Numbered from the stretch's first letter, positions 52,959-61,502 are shown. The stretch is DNA of 64,000 nucleotides from Bacteroidales bacterium UBA2712 (GCA_002354055.1 DEKW01000019.1:158577-222576); one strand, 5' to 3'. The notes: generated from the sequence alone by a model not told the origin. Made by a program: numbers and translations.

Positions 52959-54029
52959 ATGAAACACACATTTATCTATGTAGCAGCACTGATGTTGACG
53001 GTAAGCATCTTTGCGAAAGCACAGGAGGAGACGAATGCGCAATTCGTTCGTTGCATTGCGTTCTACAACCTCGAGAACCTCTTCGACACCATCCATGACG
53101 AGGGCAAGAACGACTACGAGTACTTGCCGGACGGAGGTATGAAATGGGATGCGCTCAAGTATGAGAATAAAGTGAAGAACATGGCCTATGCCGTTTCGCA
53201 ACTCGGAACCGATTATGATCCTCGCGGCGCAGCGTGTATCGGAGTGGCGGAGGTGGAGAATATAGGTTGCCTGTATGACCTCTGCGCAGAAGCAAACAGT
53301 AAATACGGTCGTCGCCTCAAGCCGATTTTGATAGAAGGTCCGGATCGCCGTGGCGTGGATGTGGGATTCCTCTACGACTCCCTGCTCTTCAAGCCCACCA
53401 AGGCAAATGGCTTTGAACTCAAGGCGCATTATTCCGATGGTGGAGAGATCAAGACCCGTCTGCAACTCTGTGTGTCCGGGTATCTCATGGGAGATGGAAA
53501 GCCGGAGAAGATCCACGTCATTGTGAACCACTGGCCCAGCCGTTACGGAGGAGAACTGACCTCACGTCCCGGTCGTGATACCGCGGCAATGCTTTGCAAG
53601 TCCATCTGTGACTCGATATACCTCAAGGACCCCAAAGCGAAAATCATCATTATGGGTGACTTGAACGACGATCCGTACAACCATAGTTGCAAAGAGGTGC
53701 TCAAAGCACGCAAGCACCGTGAGGAGGTAGAGCCGCAGGGTTATTTCAATACGATGTGGCAGATGCTCGACCGCGGCATCGGTTCGCTGGCGTACAACGG
53801 CTCGTGGAACCTCTTTGACCAGATTATCATCAACGAACCGCTGATGAACGAGAAAATAGAATCCGGCAAATGGACCTATTGGAAGGCGCAGATCTTCAAC
53901 AAACCTTTCTTGACCGTTCAGGAAGGCAAGGATAAGGGCACACCATTACGTACCCACAAAGGCGGAGTATGGCAGAACGGTTACGGGGACCACTACCCAA
54001 CAATGATTTATCTTATTAGAAAGAAATAA
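52959..54029 (+). CDS. Exported endonuclease/exonuclease/phosphatase-family protein
   Basis: The 356-residue protein starts MKHTFIYVAALMLTVSIF with a signal peptide ending in AKA/Q. The body is an EEP-fold hydrolase: FYNLENLFDTIHDEGKND, CIGVAEVENIGCL with the metal-binding Glu, RRGVDVGFLYD, HVIVNHWPSRYGGE with the catalytic His, IIMGDLNDDPYNHSCKEVL with Asp and Asn, and GDHYPTMI at the end. It could act on nucleic acid or phospholipids in the periplasm. I placed the start after the promoter, excluding an upstream in-frame ATG that overlaps it. First of a run of plus-strand genes to sufD. Confidence 0.9.
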   Translation: MKHTFIYVAALMLTVSIFAKAQEETNAQFVRCIAFYNLENLFDTIHDEGKNDYEYLPDGGMKWDALKYENKVKNMAYAVSQLGTDYDPRGAACIGVAEVENIGCLYDLCAEANSKYGRRLKPILIEGPDRRGVDVGFLYDSLLFKPTKANGFELKAHYSDGGEIKTRLQLCVSGYLMGDGKPEKIHVIVNHWPSRYGGELTSRPGRDTAAMLCKSICDSIYLKDPKAKIIIMGDLNDDPYNHSCKEVLKARKHREEVEPQGYFNTMWQMLDRGIGSLAYNGSWNLFDQIIINEPLMNEKIESGKWTYWKAQIFNKPFLTVQEGKDKGTPLRTHKGGVWQNGYGDHYPTMIYLIRKK

Positions 54030-54031
54030 CT

Positions 54032-54358
54032 ATGACATCGCAATTAAATAGAAATACTTCTCCCATTAGGATGCGTAACTACGGGCGCATTGTGCAGGAT
54101 ATGATTGCTTATGCAGCGACCCTGCCGGAGGGACAAGAGCGCGAAGCGCTGGAGATTTATATCGCGCAATGTATGCGGCAGAGGAACATGGTGTGGAATA
54201 GGGACCAGGAGTCCGGCATCGGACGAGTGAAGGAGGATATCCTTTCGCTCTCCCACGGAGCCCTGAGATGTGATTCGGAGGCTTTTAATCAGCTCTTTGC
54301 ACAGGCCGGAGGAACACAAAACCCCAACAACGGATCCAAAAAAAAGAAAAATAAATAA
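54032..54358 (+). CDS. DUF4290-like short protein
   Basis: The 108-residue protein has a start LNRNTSPIRMRNYGRIVQDMIAYAATLP that resembles DUF4290 (usual form NTQ...YGRNIQ.MV), and a Lys-rich end (GSKKKKNK) also typical of that family. DUF4290 proteins are about 200 residues, so this is a shortened version. Function unknown. It lies 2 bp after the EEP gene and overlaps prs by 1 bp. Confidence 0.6.
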   Translation: MTSQLNRNTSPIRMRNYGRIVQDMIAYAATLPEGQEREALEIYIAQCMRQRNMVWNRDQESGIGRVKEDILSLSHGALRCDSEAFNQLFAQAGGTQNPNNGSKKKKNK

Positions 54359-55317
54359 TGGAATCGTCTAATCAGTTCAAAATCTTCGCCGGCTCAAAAG
54401 GCATGGCGTTGGCTAAAGGTATTTGCCAAGAGCTGGGTTGCCAACTCGGCGCTTTGCATGTCGATCGTTTCTCAGATGGTGAGTTCTGCACCTATTTTGA
54501 GGAGTCTGTTCGCGGAAAGTCTGTTTATCTCGTACAATCAACCTGCCCTACCAGCGATAACCTCATGGAGTTATTGCTGATGATTGATGCAGCCAAACGC
54601 GCAAGTGCGTACAAAGTGATTGCGGTCATCCCGTATTTCGGTTGGGCGCGCCAGGACCGCAAGGACAAACCCCGTGTCTCTATTGGCGCCAAACTGGTAG
54701 CAAACATGTTGCAAACGGCTGGCGCAGACCGCGTCATCACTGTCGATCTGCATGCCGACCAGATTCAAGGATTCTTCGACATCCCCGTGGATCATATTTT
54801 TGGTTCGAATGTGCTGGCTCCGTATGTAGCTTCTTTGAACCTGAAGAAACTGATTGTCGCTTCTCCGGATGTGGGTGGCTCGAAGAGGGCTTCTAATTTC
54901 GCGAAGAAACTGCATATCATGACCGACCGCGAAGTGCCGATGGTGATTTGCTACAAGCATCGCCCTGAGTTCAATCAGGTATCCGAGATGCGCATCTTGG
55001 GAGATATATACGGCAAAGACGTGGTCATCTTTGATGACATGGTGGACACCGCTGGAACACTCTGCAAGGCCGCAGAAATAATGAAAGAAGGTGGCGCTAA
55101 GTCTGTCCGTGCAGTAGTCTCTCACGCTGTTCTTAGCGGTAGCGCTTGCCAGCGGATAGAGGAGTCGGTTCTCGAAGAAGTCGTTTGCACGGATTCGCTT
55201 CCGATAGATCCAGCACGTTGCTCAAAACTGCACGTGGTGAGCCTTGCCAAATCGATTGCGGCAACCATTAGTGCTATACAAAATCATACTTCTGTAAGCG
55301 AAGCAAACACACAATGA
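54358..55317 (+). CDS. prs: Ribose-phosphate pyrophosphokinase
   Basis: The 319-residue cytoplasmic enzyme makes PRPP from ribose-5-phosphate and ATP. Features: IFAGSKGMALAKGICQELG, DRFSDGEFCTYFEESVRGK, PYFGWARQDRKDKPR (ATP loop), VITVDLHADQIQGFFD, and the PRPP-binding motif VVIFDDMVDTAGTLCKAA. Normal length. It overlaps the DUF4290-like stop by 1 bp (TAATG) and the following M28 start by 4 bp. Confidence 0.96.
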   Translation: MESSNQFKIFAGSKGMALAKGICQELGCQLGALHVDRFSDGEFCTYFEESVRGKSVYLVQSTCPTSDNLMELLLMIDAAKRASAYKVIAVIPYFGWARQDRKDKPRVSIGAKLVANMLQTAGADRVITVDLHADQIQGFFDIPVDHIFGSNVLAPYVASLNLKKLIVASPDVGGSKRASNFAKKLHIMTDREVPMVICYKHRPEFNQVSEMRILGDIYGKDVVIFDDMVDTAGTLCKAAEIMKEGGAKSVRAVVSHAVLSGSACQRIEESVLEEVVCTDSLPIDPARCSKLHVVSLAKSIAATISAIQNHTSVSEANTQ

Positions 55318-56396
55318 TCAATCACTTGAGAACAAATAGTTGGATAATAGGAATGGTGGCAGGCATCGCCTGCCTCCTTTCCGCTTGCGGAAAAAAGCAA
55401 GCCGTTATTTCCCGTCCGTCCTTTTCTTCGGATAGCGCTTATGCGTATATCGAACGACAGATGGCTTTCGGACCTCGCGTGCCAAACAGTAATGCCCACA
55501 TGCAATGTGCAGTATGGCTCATTGAGCAACTGAAGGCGTTTGGAGCCGAAGTGGAGCTGCAAAAAGGATTCATGCCGGACTACAAAGGTGATAACCAGCA
55601 GATCTATAACATCATCGGACATTTTACGCCCGTTCAGCGCGATAGTGCTTCGCACGCGAGTGCGCGTATCCTCTTAGGTGCGCATTATGACACACGCCCT
55701 TGGTGCGATGAGGAAGACGATTATTCCGACCGTTTCTACAATGTCCCCGGCGCCAACGATGGCGCTTCCGGTGTGGGTGTTCTCCTTGAAGTTGCGCGTC
55801 AAATAGGTCTGAGAATATCTAACAGTGAGCAAAGCGAACGGTCTAACAGCCCGCAGGGCGGTCTATCGACCCCGGTCGATATCATCTTCTTCGATTGCGA
55901 AGATATGGGTACGCCGCGTGTCTATACCGGCGCAGAGCGCGAAGATACTTGGTGTCTCGGATCCCAACTCTGGGCTACCAACTATGCGCGTCTGTCTGCC
56001 GAAGGCGGTCTGTCTTCTATCAGCGAAGCGGTCTATCAGGCGAAGCCGGTCTATGCCTACGGCATCGTCCTCGACATGGTCGGTGCACCCGATGCGGTAT
56101 TCCCTCTGGAGATGTATTCTACCCAGTATGCGTCGAACTACCAACACCAGATCTGGCGCGCAGCAGAGCAGTTGGGCTACGGAGCGATGTTTTCCAAACA
56201 ACAGTCGTACCCCATTACCGATGACCATTATTACATCAACTATATTGCCGGCATTCCATGCGTAGATGTCATCCACTACGACATCCGCAATGCAACCGGT
56301 TTCCCCCATTGGTGGCACACCCAGAACGACAATATGGATAATATTTCCAAATCAACCCTCCAGGCTGTCGGTGAAGTGGTTATGAGCCAACTCTGA
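55314..56396 (+). CDS. M28 peptidase / glutaminyl-peptide cyclotransferase-like lipoprotein
   Basis: The 360-residue lipoprotein (lipobox LLSAC) has zinc ligands in GAHYDTRPW, VPGANDGASGVGVLLE and FFDCEDMG, with a later His in VDVIHYD. WCLGSQLWA and GFPHWWHTQNDNMDNI fit the glutaminyl cyclase branch, which makes N-terminal pyroglutamate on exported proteins. In Bacteroidota many signal-peptidase-processed proteins start with Gln, so this is a plausible job. Two Ser/Gly-rich insertions, NSEQSERSNSPQGGLSTP and LSAEGGLSSISEAVYQAK, are coded by five copies of the mini-hairpin GGTCT element (55834-56052). It overlaps prs by 4 bp. Confidence 0.85.
   Translation: MINHLRTNSWIIGMVAGIACLLSACGKKQAVISRPSFSSDSAYAYIERQMAFGPRVPNSNAHMQCAVWLIEQLKAFGAEVELQKGFMPDYKGDNQQIYNIIGHFTPVQRDSASHASARILLGAHYDTRPWCDEEDDYSDRFYNVPGANDGASGVGVLLEVARQIGLRISNSEQSERSNSPQGGLSTPVDIIFFDCEDMGTPRVYTGAEREDTWCLGSQLWATNYARLSAEGGLSSISEAVYQAKPVYAYGIVLDMVGAPDAVFPLEMYSTQYASNYQHQIWRAAEQLGYGAMFSKQQSYPITDDHYYINYIAGIPCVDVIHYDIRNATGFPHWWHTQNDNMDNISKSTLQAVGEVVMSQL
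55834..55864 (+). repeat. Mini-hairpin GGTCT elements, first pair in the M28 gene
   Basis: GCGAACGGTCT (55834-55844) and CCCGCAGGGCGGTCT (55850-55864). The second has a 3-bp stem with GCA loop followed by CGGTCT. They code part of a linker absent from related enzymes as I know them. Confidence 0.65.
55998..56052 (+). repeat. Mini-hairpin GGTCT elements, triple in the M28 gene
   Basis: GCCGAAGGCGGTCT (55998-56011), GCGAAGCGGTCT (56023-56034) and GGCGAAGCCGGTCT (56039-56052). All are stem-GAA-stem followed by GGTCT, while the stem bases differ and covary. Confidence 0.65.
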
Positions 56397-56400
56397 AAGT

Positions 56401-56432
56401 CGTAATCACGTAATTACGTAATCACGTTATAA
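56401..56432 (+). repeat. CGTAATCA octamer array before sufC
   Basis: Units CGTAATCA, CGTAATTA, CGTAATCA, CGTTATAA fill the gap after the M28 stop and end 3 bp before the sufC ATG at 56436. Confidence 0.85.
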
Positions 56433-56435
56433 CGA

Positions 56436-57179
56436 ATGAGTAAACTATTAGAAATAAAAGATCTTCATGCCTCTATCGGCGGAAAGGAGATTCTCAAGGG
56501 TGTCAACCTCGTCATCAACGAAGGCGAGGTACACGCGATCATGGGACCGAACGGAGCTGGTAAATCGACCCTCTCTGCCGTCCTTACGGGCAATCCTGCG
56601 TACGAGGTGACGTCCGGAGAAGTCTATCTCAAGGGTCAAGACCTTCTCGCTATGCCCGCAGAGGTGCGCGCACGTGCGGGCGTGTTCCTTTCTTTTCAAT
56701 ATCCTGTGGAGATCCCGGGTGTCAGCATGACCAATTTCATGCGTGCCGCCATCAATGCCAAACGCGAGTACGAAGGAAAAGAACCCATCTCTCCGAAAGA
56801 GTTCCTTTCCCTCATGCGCGAGAAGAAAAAACTCTTGGAACTCCCTGACAAACTCAATAACCGTTCGGTGAACGAAGGTTTCTCCGGTGGTGAGAAGAAG
56901 AAAAACGAGATCTTCCAGATGGCGATGCTCGAACCCTGTCTCTCTATCTTGGACGAGACAGACTCCGGTCTCGATATCGATGCACTCCGCATTGTGGCAG
57001 AAGGCGTCAATAAACTCAAAACGCCGCAGAACGCCTCTATCGTCATCACCCACTACCAGCGACTTCTGGACTACATCGTCCCGGATTTTGTACACGTCCT
57101 TGCAGATGGCAAGATCGTCAAGACGGGCGATAAATCCCTCGCCCTCGAACTTGAAGAACACGGATATGAGAATATCTAA
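56436..57179 (+). CDS. sufC: Fe-S cluster assembly ATPase SufC
   Basis: The 247-residue ABC-type ATPase has [20 protein letters not shown] at its start, Walker [10 protein letters not shown], the SufC-type signature [17 protein letters not shown], Walker [21 protein letters not shown] and the switch His in [12 protein letters not shown]. It drives the SufBCD scaffold for iron-sulfur cluster assembly in the cytoplasm. SufB is not in the window, where it would normally precede sufC. Its end overlaps sufD by 14 bp. Confidence 0.95.
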   Translation: MSKLLEIKDLHASIGGKEILKGVNLVINEGEVHAIMGPNGAGKSTLSAVLTGNPAYEVTSGEVYLKGQDLLAMPAEVRARAGVFLSFQYPVEIPGVSMTNFMRAAINAKREYEGKEPISPKEFLSLMREKKKLLELPDKLNNRSVNEGFSGGEKKKNEIFQMAMLEPCLSILDETDSGLDIDALRIVAEGVNKLKTPQNASIVITHYQRLLDYIVPDFVHVLADGKIVKTGDKSLALELEEHGYENI

Positions 57180-57777
57180 AGGTGAAATATTTGAACGTGT
57201 CTTCATCAACGAGGAAGTAAATCTTCAGATAGACCAAGAAGCTGGGTCGCATGTGAAAATTCATGTGATCAATGCCTCGTTTTCTATTACGGTGAACCAA
57301 TTAGGTGAGGGCTGCATAACAGAGATTTACGGGCTGGAAAATCTCCATGGCGACGAGCATGTAACTGCAGAGACACACGTCACGCACGCTGTCGGAGGCG
57401 GCACATCGAACCAGTTGGTGAAGTTCGTTTTGGCGGATCGTGCCCGTGGTTCGTTCATCGGCGATCTGAAGATTGCGCCCGACGCGCAGAAGACCGAGGC
57501 GCATCAGACCAACCGCAACCTCCTGCTCTCCGAGGATGCAGAGATGCGTACCCGCCCGCAGTTAGAGATCTACGCCGATGACGTCAAAGCGACACATGGC
57601 GCTTCCACCGGACAGCTCGATGAGTCGGCACTCTTCTACATGCAGCAACGAGGCATAGACAAACAAAAAGCGCGTCAACTCCTCGTTAACGCGTTTATGA
57701 TCGATGTCCTCAATACCATCTCCGATGCGACCCTGAGAGAACAATTACTGAACTCTATTGATGGCGAAATCGAGTAA
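57166..57777 (+). CDS. sufD: Short SufD (core domain only)
   Basis: The 203-residue protein corresponds to the C-terminal part of SufD, with the right-handed beta-helix core and the functional tail [24 protein letters not shown] region (conserved His after Thr). The start ATG 57166 overlaps sufC by 14 bp and gives [17 protein letters not shown]. SufD is normally about 400-450 residues, so the N-terminal helical domain and half of the helix are missing. Since the gene is coupled to sufC and ends cleanly, this may be a compact functional version rather than decay. Its end overlaps the convergent polyprenyl synthase gene by 33 bp. Confidence 0.82.
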   Translation: MRISKGEIFERVFINEEVNLQIDQEAGSHVKIHVINASFSITVNQLGEGCITEIYGLENLHGDEHVTAETHVTHAVGGGTSNQLVKFVLADRARGSFIGDLKIAPDAQKTEAHQTNRNLLLSEDAEMRTRPQLEIYADDVKATHGASTGQLDESALFYMQQRGIDKQKARQLLVNAFMIDVLNTISDATLREQLLNSIDGEIE

Positions 57778-58740
57778 GGCAATCAGACTGCGTTTCTCAG
57801 TTGAGTCACGGAATACCGAAAGGGCTTCCGTGGCTTTCTTTTTATAGGCAAGCATCTGTTGCACAGCGTATTCCTCGCCTTTGAATCGCAGTACAAACGC
57901 CTTGATCTCTTCTAAGGTCCGCGCTTCTTCCTCCGGCGAATAACCATCCGCAACTAACCGCTCGCCCTTCGCTTTGATTACCTCCGCTTCGTCTTTCGGT
58001 GCGCGGCGCAAGGATTCGATCAGAGGAAGTGTCACTTTGCCATCCCGTAAGTCACTCATTGTAGGTTTGCCTATTTCCTCCAGATCGCTGTAATCGAAGA
58101 TATCGTCCTTAATCTGGAAACACAGACCCAACATCTTTCCGTATTCACGCAACGCGGTACGCTGTTTGGGAGTACACCCTGCACTCTCTGCGCCGGCTTC
58201 CGCGCAGGCTTGGAAGAGTTGGGCGGTCTTTTGCTCGATGACTTGCAAGTACCGAGCTTCATCAATCCACATCGATTGTCCCACATGCAACTGAACCATC
58301 TCTCCGCTGGAAAGGTTCTTACCGAGATTAGAGACAATCTCCAAAATACGAATATTTCGCACTTCGGCAATCAAGCCGATAACTTTTGCCAGCATGTAAT
58401 CTCCTACCAGAACAGCAATCTTATTGGTCCATTTGGCATGAACCGCTTCTACACCGCGGCGCGTGTCAGAACTGTCCACCACATCGTCGTGAATCAGACT
58501 TGCGGTATGCAGTAACTCCAGCGCTACCGCTGAACGCAGGGTCTTATCTGTTATGGTATCGCATATCTGTGCGCATAACAAAACAACCAGCGGTCGAAGC
58601 TGTTTGCCGCGACTTGAACCCACGTGACGAAGCACTTCCTGCTGCAACTTATTGTCTGCATCCAGGCTCTGTTCCATCAGTCGCTCGTACGCGCGCCAAC
58701 TGTCCTCTATAGGGAACCGTATTTCGGATAAAGCGTTCAT
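57745..58740 (-). CDS. Long-chain polyprenyl diphosphate synthase
   Basis: The 331-residue trans-prenyltransferase makes the C30-C50 chain for menaquinone. First Asp-rich motif LIHDDVVDSSDTRRG and second motif QIKDDIFDYS are intact; GKQLRPLVVLL is the IPP-binding stretch. I placed the start at ATG 58740 (MNALSEIRFP), because a promoter covers the upstream in-frame ATG at 58761. Chain length cannot be read by eye. Convergent with sufD. Confidence 0.92.
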   Translation of the reverse strand: MNALSEIRFPIEDSWRAYERLMEQSLDADNKLQQEVLRHVGSSRGKQLRPLVVLLCAQICDTITDKTLRSAVALELLHTASLIHDDVVDSSDTRRGVEAVHAKWTNKIAVLVGDYMLAKVIGLIAEVRNIRILEIVSNLGKNLSSGEMVQLHVGQSMWIDEARYLQVIEQKTAQLFQACAEAGAESAGCTPKQRTALREYGKMLGLCFQIKDDIFDYSDLEEIGKPTMSDLRDGKVTLPLIESLRRAPKDEAEVIKAKGERLVADGYSPEEEARTLEEIKAFVLRFKGEEYAVQQMLAYKKKATEALSVFRDSTEKRSLIALLDFAINRVQ

Positions 58741-58758
58741 ATTTTTCGAAATCGAGTG

Positions 58759-58790
58759 CAAAGGTACTACTTTTTTGCGGAATATACAAG
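58759..58790 (-). promoter_or_regulatory. Promoter of the polyprenyl synthase gene
   Basis: On the minus strand TACCTTTG (58759-58766) is a clear downstream element; CTTG (58787-58790) is a weaker upstream element at the right distance. Confidence 0.65.
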
Positions 58791-58852
58791 AAAAAATGAA
58801 GAATGTGTATTATTTGCGTCAATTTTTCCACATAATACTCAATTATTTTCCG

Positions 58853-58860
58853 TACCTTTG
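58853..58860 (+). promoter_or_regulatory. uxaC: Promoter element upstream of uxaC
   Basis: TACCTTTG at 58853-58860 followed by CAGCG is the downstream element. The upstream TTTGC at 58813 is too far away, so the -33 match is poor; this may mean activator dependence. Confidence 0.6.
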
Positions 58861-58930
58861 CAGCGTAAAATTATGCAAAAGCATAATAGGACCCGAAAAC
58901 AATCATTTAACACAATAAAATCTATCATTT

Positions 58931-60346
58931 ATGAAAGCTTTCATGGACAAAGATTTCCTGTTGCAGACAGAGACCGCACAGGAGTTGTATCACAATCATG
59001 CGGCTAAAATGCCGATTATCGATTATCACTGCCACCTTATTCCGCAGATGGTTGCCGAGAACAAACGCTTCGAATCCATCGCACAGATCTGGCTCATGGG
59101 CGACCACTACAAATGGCGCGCTATGCGTTCCAACGGTGTAGACGAGAAGTATTGCACCGGTAAGGATACGACCGACTGGGAGAAGTTCGAGAAATGGGCA
59201 GAGACTGTTCCTTATACCTTCCGCAACCCGCTCTACCACTGGACCCATCTGGAGCTCAAGACCGCTTTCGGTATTGAGGAGCGTCTGAACCCCGAGACCG
59301 CACGTGCTATCTACGACAAGTGCAACGACCTGATTGCCAACGATCCGAAGTTCTGTCCGCGCGGACTGATGAAGCACTACCATGTAGAGCTCGTTTGTAC
59401 GACCGATGATCCGGCAGACTCCCTCGAGTGGCACAAGATGGTGAAGGAAGATCCGACCGCAGAGGTACGCATGTTGCCGACTTGGCGTCCAGACGCAGGT
59501 ATGAACATCGAAGCCGCTACTTGGAAAGCATACATCGAGAAACTGGCTAAGGTTGCCGGCGTGGAGATCCGTAACTTCGCCGACATGGTGGATGCGCTCC
59601 AGAAACGCCATGACTTCTTTGAGTCGATGGGCTGCCGTCTCTCCGACCACGGTATCGAGGAGTTCTACGACGAGCCGTACACCGACGCAGAGATCAATGC
59701 GATCTTCCAAAAAGCACTCGCAGGCAAAGAGCTCAGCGTTTATGAGATCCGTCAGTACAAGCACGCTTATCTGCATGCTCAGGCGGAGATGGACTACGCT
59801 TCCGGTTGGACCCAGCAATACCACTACGGCGCGATCCGTAACAATAACTCGAAGATGTTCGCTCAACTCGGCGCAGACACCGGTTTCGACTCCATCGGTG
59901 AGTTCACGACCGCGAAAGCCATGAGCCATTTCCTCGATGAGATGAACAGCGAAGGACACCTCGCAAAGACCATCCTTTATAACCTCAACCCGTGCGCAAA
60001 CGAAGTAATCGCAACTATGTTGGGTAACTTCCAGGATGGCTCTGTTCCGGGTAAGATTCAGTTCGGTTCCGGCTGGTGGTTCCTCGATCAGAAGGACGGT
60101 ATGGAGAAGCAGATGATGGCTCTTTCGAACCTTGGTCTCTTGAGCCGCATGGTAGGTATGCTGACCGACAGTCGTTCGTTCCTGAGCTATCCGCGTCATG
60201 AGTATTTCCGTCGCACGCTCTGCAACATCCTCGGCAACGACATCGAGAACGGCATGATCCCGTACACCGGCTACGAGAAAGCCCGCGTTCAACAGATGGT
60301 CGAAGACATCTGCTACAACAACGCGAAGAATTATTTTAAGTTCTAA
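58931..60346 (+). CDS. uxaC: Glucuronate/galacturonate isomerase UxaC
   Basis: The 471-residue enzyme of the uronate isomerase family converts D-glucuronate to fructuronate and D-galacturonate to tagaturonate. Features: MPIIDYHCHLIPQMVAEN with the metal-binding HxH, WLMGDHYKWRAMRSNGVDE, CTTDDPADSLEWH, LPTWRPD, and QFGSGWWFLDQKDGMEKQM. Full length. It links to the pectate lyase and GH105 genes at 12-22 kb as the entry point for galacturonate released from pectin, though the rest of the uronate pathway is not in the window. Confidence 0.95.
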   Translation: MKAFMDKDFLLQTETAQELYHNHAAKMPIIDYHCHLIPQMVAENKRFESIAQIWLMGDHYKWRAMRSNGVDEKYCTGKDTTDWEKFEKWAETVPYTFRNPLYHWTHLELKTAFGIEERLNPETARAIYDKCNDLIANDPKFCPRGLMKHYHVELVCTTDDPADSLEWHKMVKEDPTAEVRMLPTWRPDAGMNIEAATWKAYIEKLAKVAGVEIRNFADMVDALQKRHDFFESMGCRLSDHGIEEFYDEPYTDAEINAIFQKALAGKELSVYEIRQYKHAYLHAQAEMDYASGWTQQYHYGAIRNNNSKMFAQLGADTGFDSIGEFTTAKAMSHFLDEMNSEGHLAKTILYNLNPCANEVIATMLGNFQDGSVPGKIQFGSGWWFLDQKDGMEKQMMALSNLGLLSRMVGMLTDSRSFLSYPRHEYFRRTLCNILGNDIENGMIPYTGYEKARVQQMVEDICYNNAKNYFKF

Positions 60347-60360
60347 TCCCTCTCACACAC

Positions 60361-60393
60361 CCCGCTTGCCTCTCAAAACGAGAGGTGAGCGGG
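60361..60393 (+). terminator. Stem-loop after uxaC
   Basis: CCCGCTTGCCTCTC (60361-60374) and GAGAGGTGAGCGGG (60380-60393) pair with two mismatches around AAAAC. The T content after it is modest, so it may act as terminator or RNA end stabiliser. Confidence 0.65.
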
Positions 60394-60398
60394 TGGTT

Positions 60399-60475
60399 GT
60401 TGCAAAAATGCAACTTGTCGGAAATTCCAACATGTTCCAAAATGGAAACAGTTGGTATAAATGCAAAATATGCAT
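60399..60475 (+). promoter_or_regulatory. Cluster of short inverted repeats upstream of the RhuM-Fic gene
   Basis: GTTGCAAAAATGCAAC (60399-60414), GTTCCAAAATGGAAAC (60434-60449) and ATGCAAAATATGCAT (60461-60475) are three dyads spaced about 30 bp apart. Their layout suggests operator sites, possibly for autoregulation by the RhuM-type DNA-binding part of the gene downstream. No standard promoter is evident. Confidence 0.45.
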
Positions 60476-60484
60476 CTATACAAT

Positions 60485-61498
60485 ATGAACGATAAACCCA
60501 TCGGAAATAGAGGCAAGATAATTATCTATCGTGCGGAAGACAACACGGTACAACTCGATGTGCGCATGGAGAACGAAACCGTGTGGCTGACGCAAGACCA
60601 GATGGCTCAACTCTTTGGCCGCAATAGGACGGTTATTGGACGACATATAAGCAACATTTTCTCCGAAGGAGAATTGGATGAATCCTTGTCGTGTGCAAAA
60701 TTTGCACATAACAAGAATTATGGTCGTCGAGCAGGATTTAGCAAAGAGGTGGAGACAAAAATCTACAACCTCGATGTAATCATCTCTGTCGGTTATCGTG
60801 TCAAGTCTCAACGCGGTGTACAATTCCGTCAATGGGCAAACAGAATTCTCAAAGACTACCTCGTCAAGGGCTACGCCGTCAATGAAAAACTCCGCCGTGA
60901 GCAGTTGTCGGATTTGCGTCAGTTGGTTCAGATTGTGGGACGGACGGTGCAAAGCAAGGCGGTAGAAAGTGAGGATGAGACACAGGCTATTTTTGATGTG
61001 GTTTTGGATTACACGTACGCGTTGGACACGCTCGACAACTATGATTACGAGCGGCTGACCGTCAAAGAGACTACGCCTGAAGAGCGCTTCCATGCCACAT
61101 ACGAGAATGCCATGCAGACGATAGCTGCGCTGCGTGAGAAGTTCGGCGGTAGTACTTTGTTTGGAAATGAGAAAGATGATTCGTTCAAAAGCAGTATTGG
61201 TCAGATTTATCAGACCTTTGGAGGAACGGATTTATATCCGAGTGTGGAGGAGAAAGCAGCCATGTTGCTGTATTTAGTGACCAAGAACCACTCCTTTTCA
61301 GACGGCAACAAACGTATTGCGGCTACGTTGTTCCTGTGGTTCCTAAACAATAACGGCATTCTCTACCGCGAGGATGGTACCAAGCGAATAGCAGATAACA
61401 CGCTTGTCGCCTTGACCCTGATGATTGCCGAAAGCCGCACAGAAGAAAAAGACACAATGGTCAAAGTAGTAGTAAACTTGATAAACCAGAAGAACTAA
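60485..61498 (+). CDS. RhuM-Fic/Doc fusion protein
   Basis: The 337-residue protein starts MNDKPIGNRGKIIIYRAEDN. Residues about 1-175 match the RhuM virulence protein family (VWLTQDQMAQLFGRNRTVI, then VISVGYRVKSQRGVQFRQWA), a helix-turn-helix-like region found in mobile and pathogenicity loci. The C-terminal part has the Fic/Doc motif NHSFSDGNKRIAATLFLWFL, matching HxFxDGNKR of active Fic enzymes that attach AMP or phosphate to target proteins. An in-frame ATG at 60461 lies inside a dyad and is less likely. The N-terminal ENETVWL part could bind DNA. This is a likely accessory defence or toxin-type gene. Confidence 0.85.
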   Translation: MNDKPIGNRGKIIIYRAEDNTVQLDVRMENETVWLTQDQMAQLFGRNRTVIGRHISNIFSEGELDESLSCAKFAHNKNYGRRAGFSKEVETKIYNLDVIISVGYRVKSQRGVQFRQWANRILKDYLVKGYAVNEKLRREQLSDLRQLVQIVGRTVQSKAVESEDETQAIFDVVLDYTYALDTLDNYDYERLTVKETTPEERFHATYENAMQTIAALREKFGGSTLFGNEKDDSFKSSIGQIYQTFGGTDLYPSVEEKAAMLLYLVTKNHSFSDGNKRIAATLFLWFLNNNGILYREDGTKRIADNTLVALTLMIAESRTEEKDTMVKVVVNLINQKN

Positions 61499-61502
61499 TC
61501 CC

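Noticed and set aside
57990..58020. Possible heptamer insertion in the polyprenyl synthase gene (residues IKAKGERL)
   Set aside because: The peptide resembles the LpxB insert, but the DNA shows at most two loose units, so repeat origin is not supported.
58925..60292. Long minus-strand open frame across uxaC
   Set aside because: It is antisense to a complete uxaC; the composition reflects codon bias of the plus strand.
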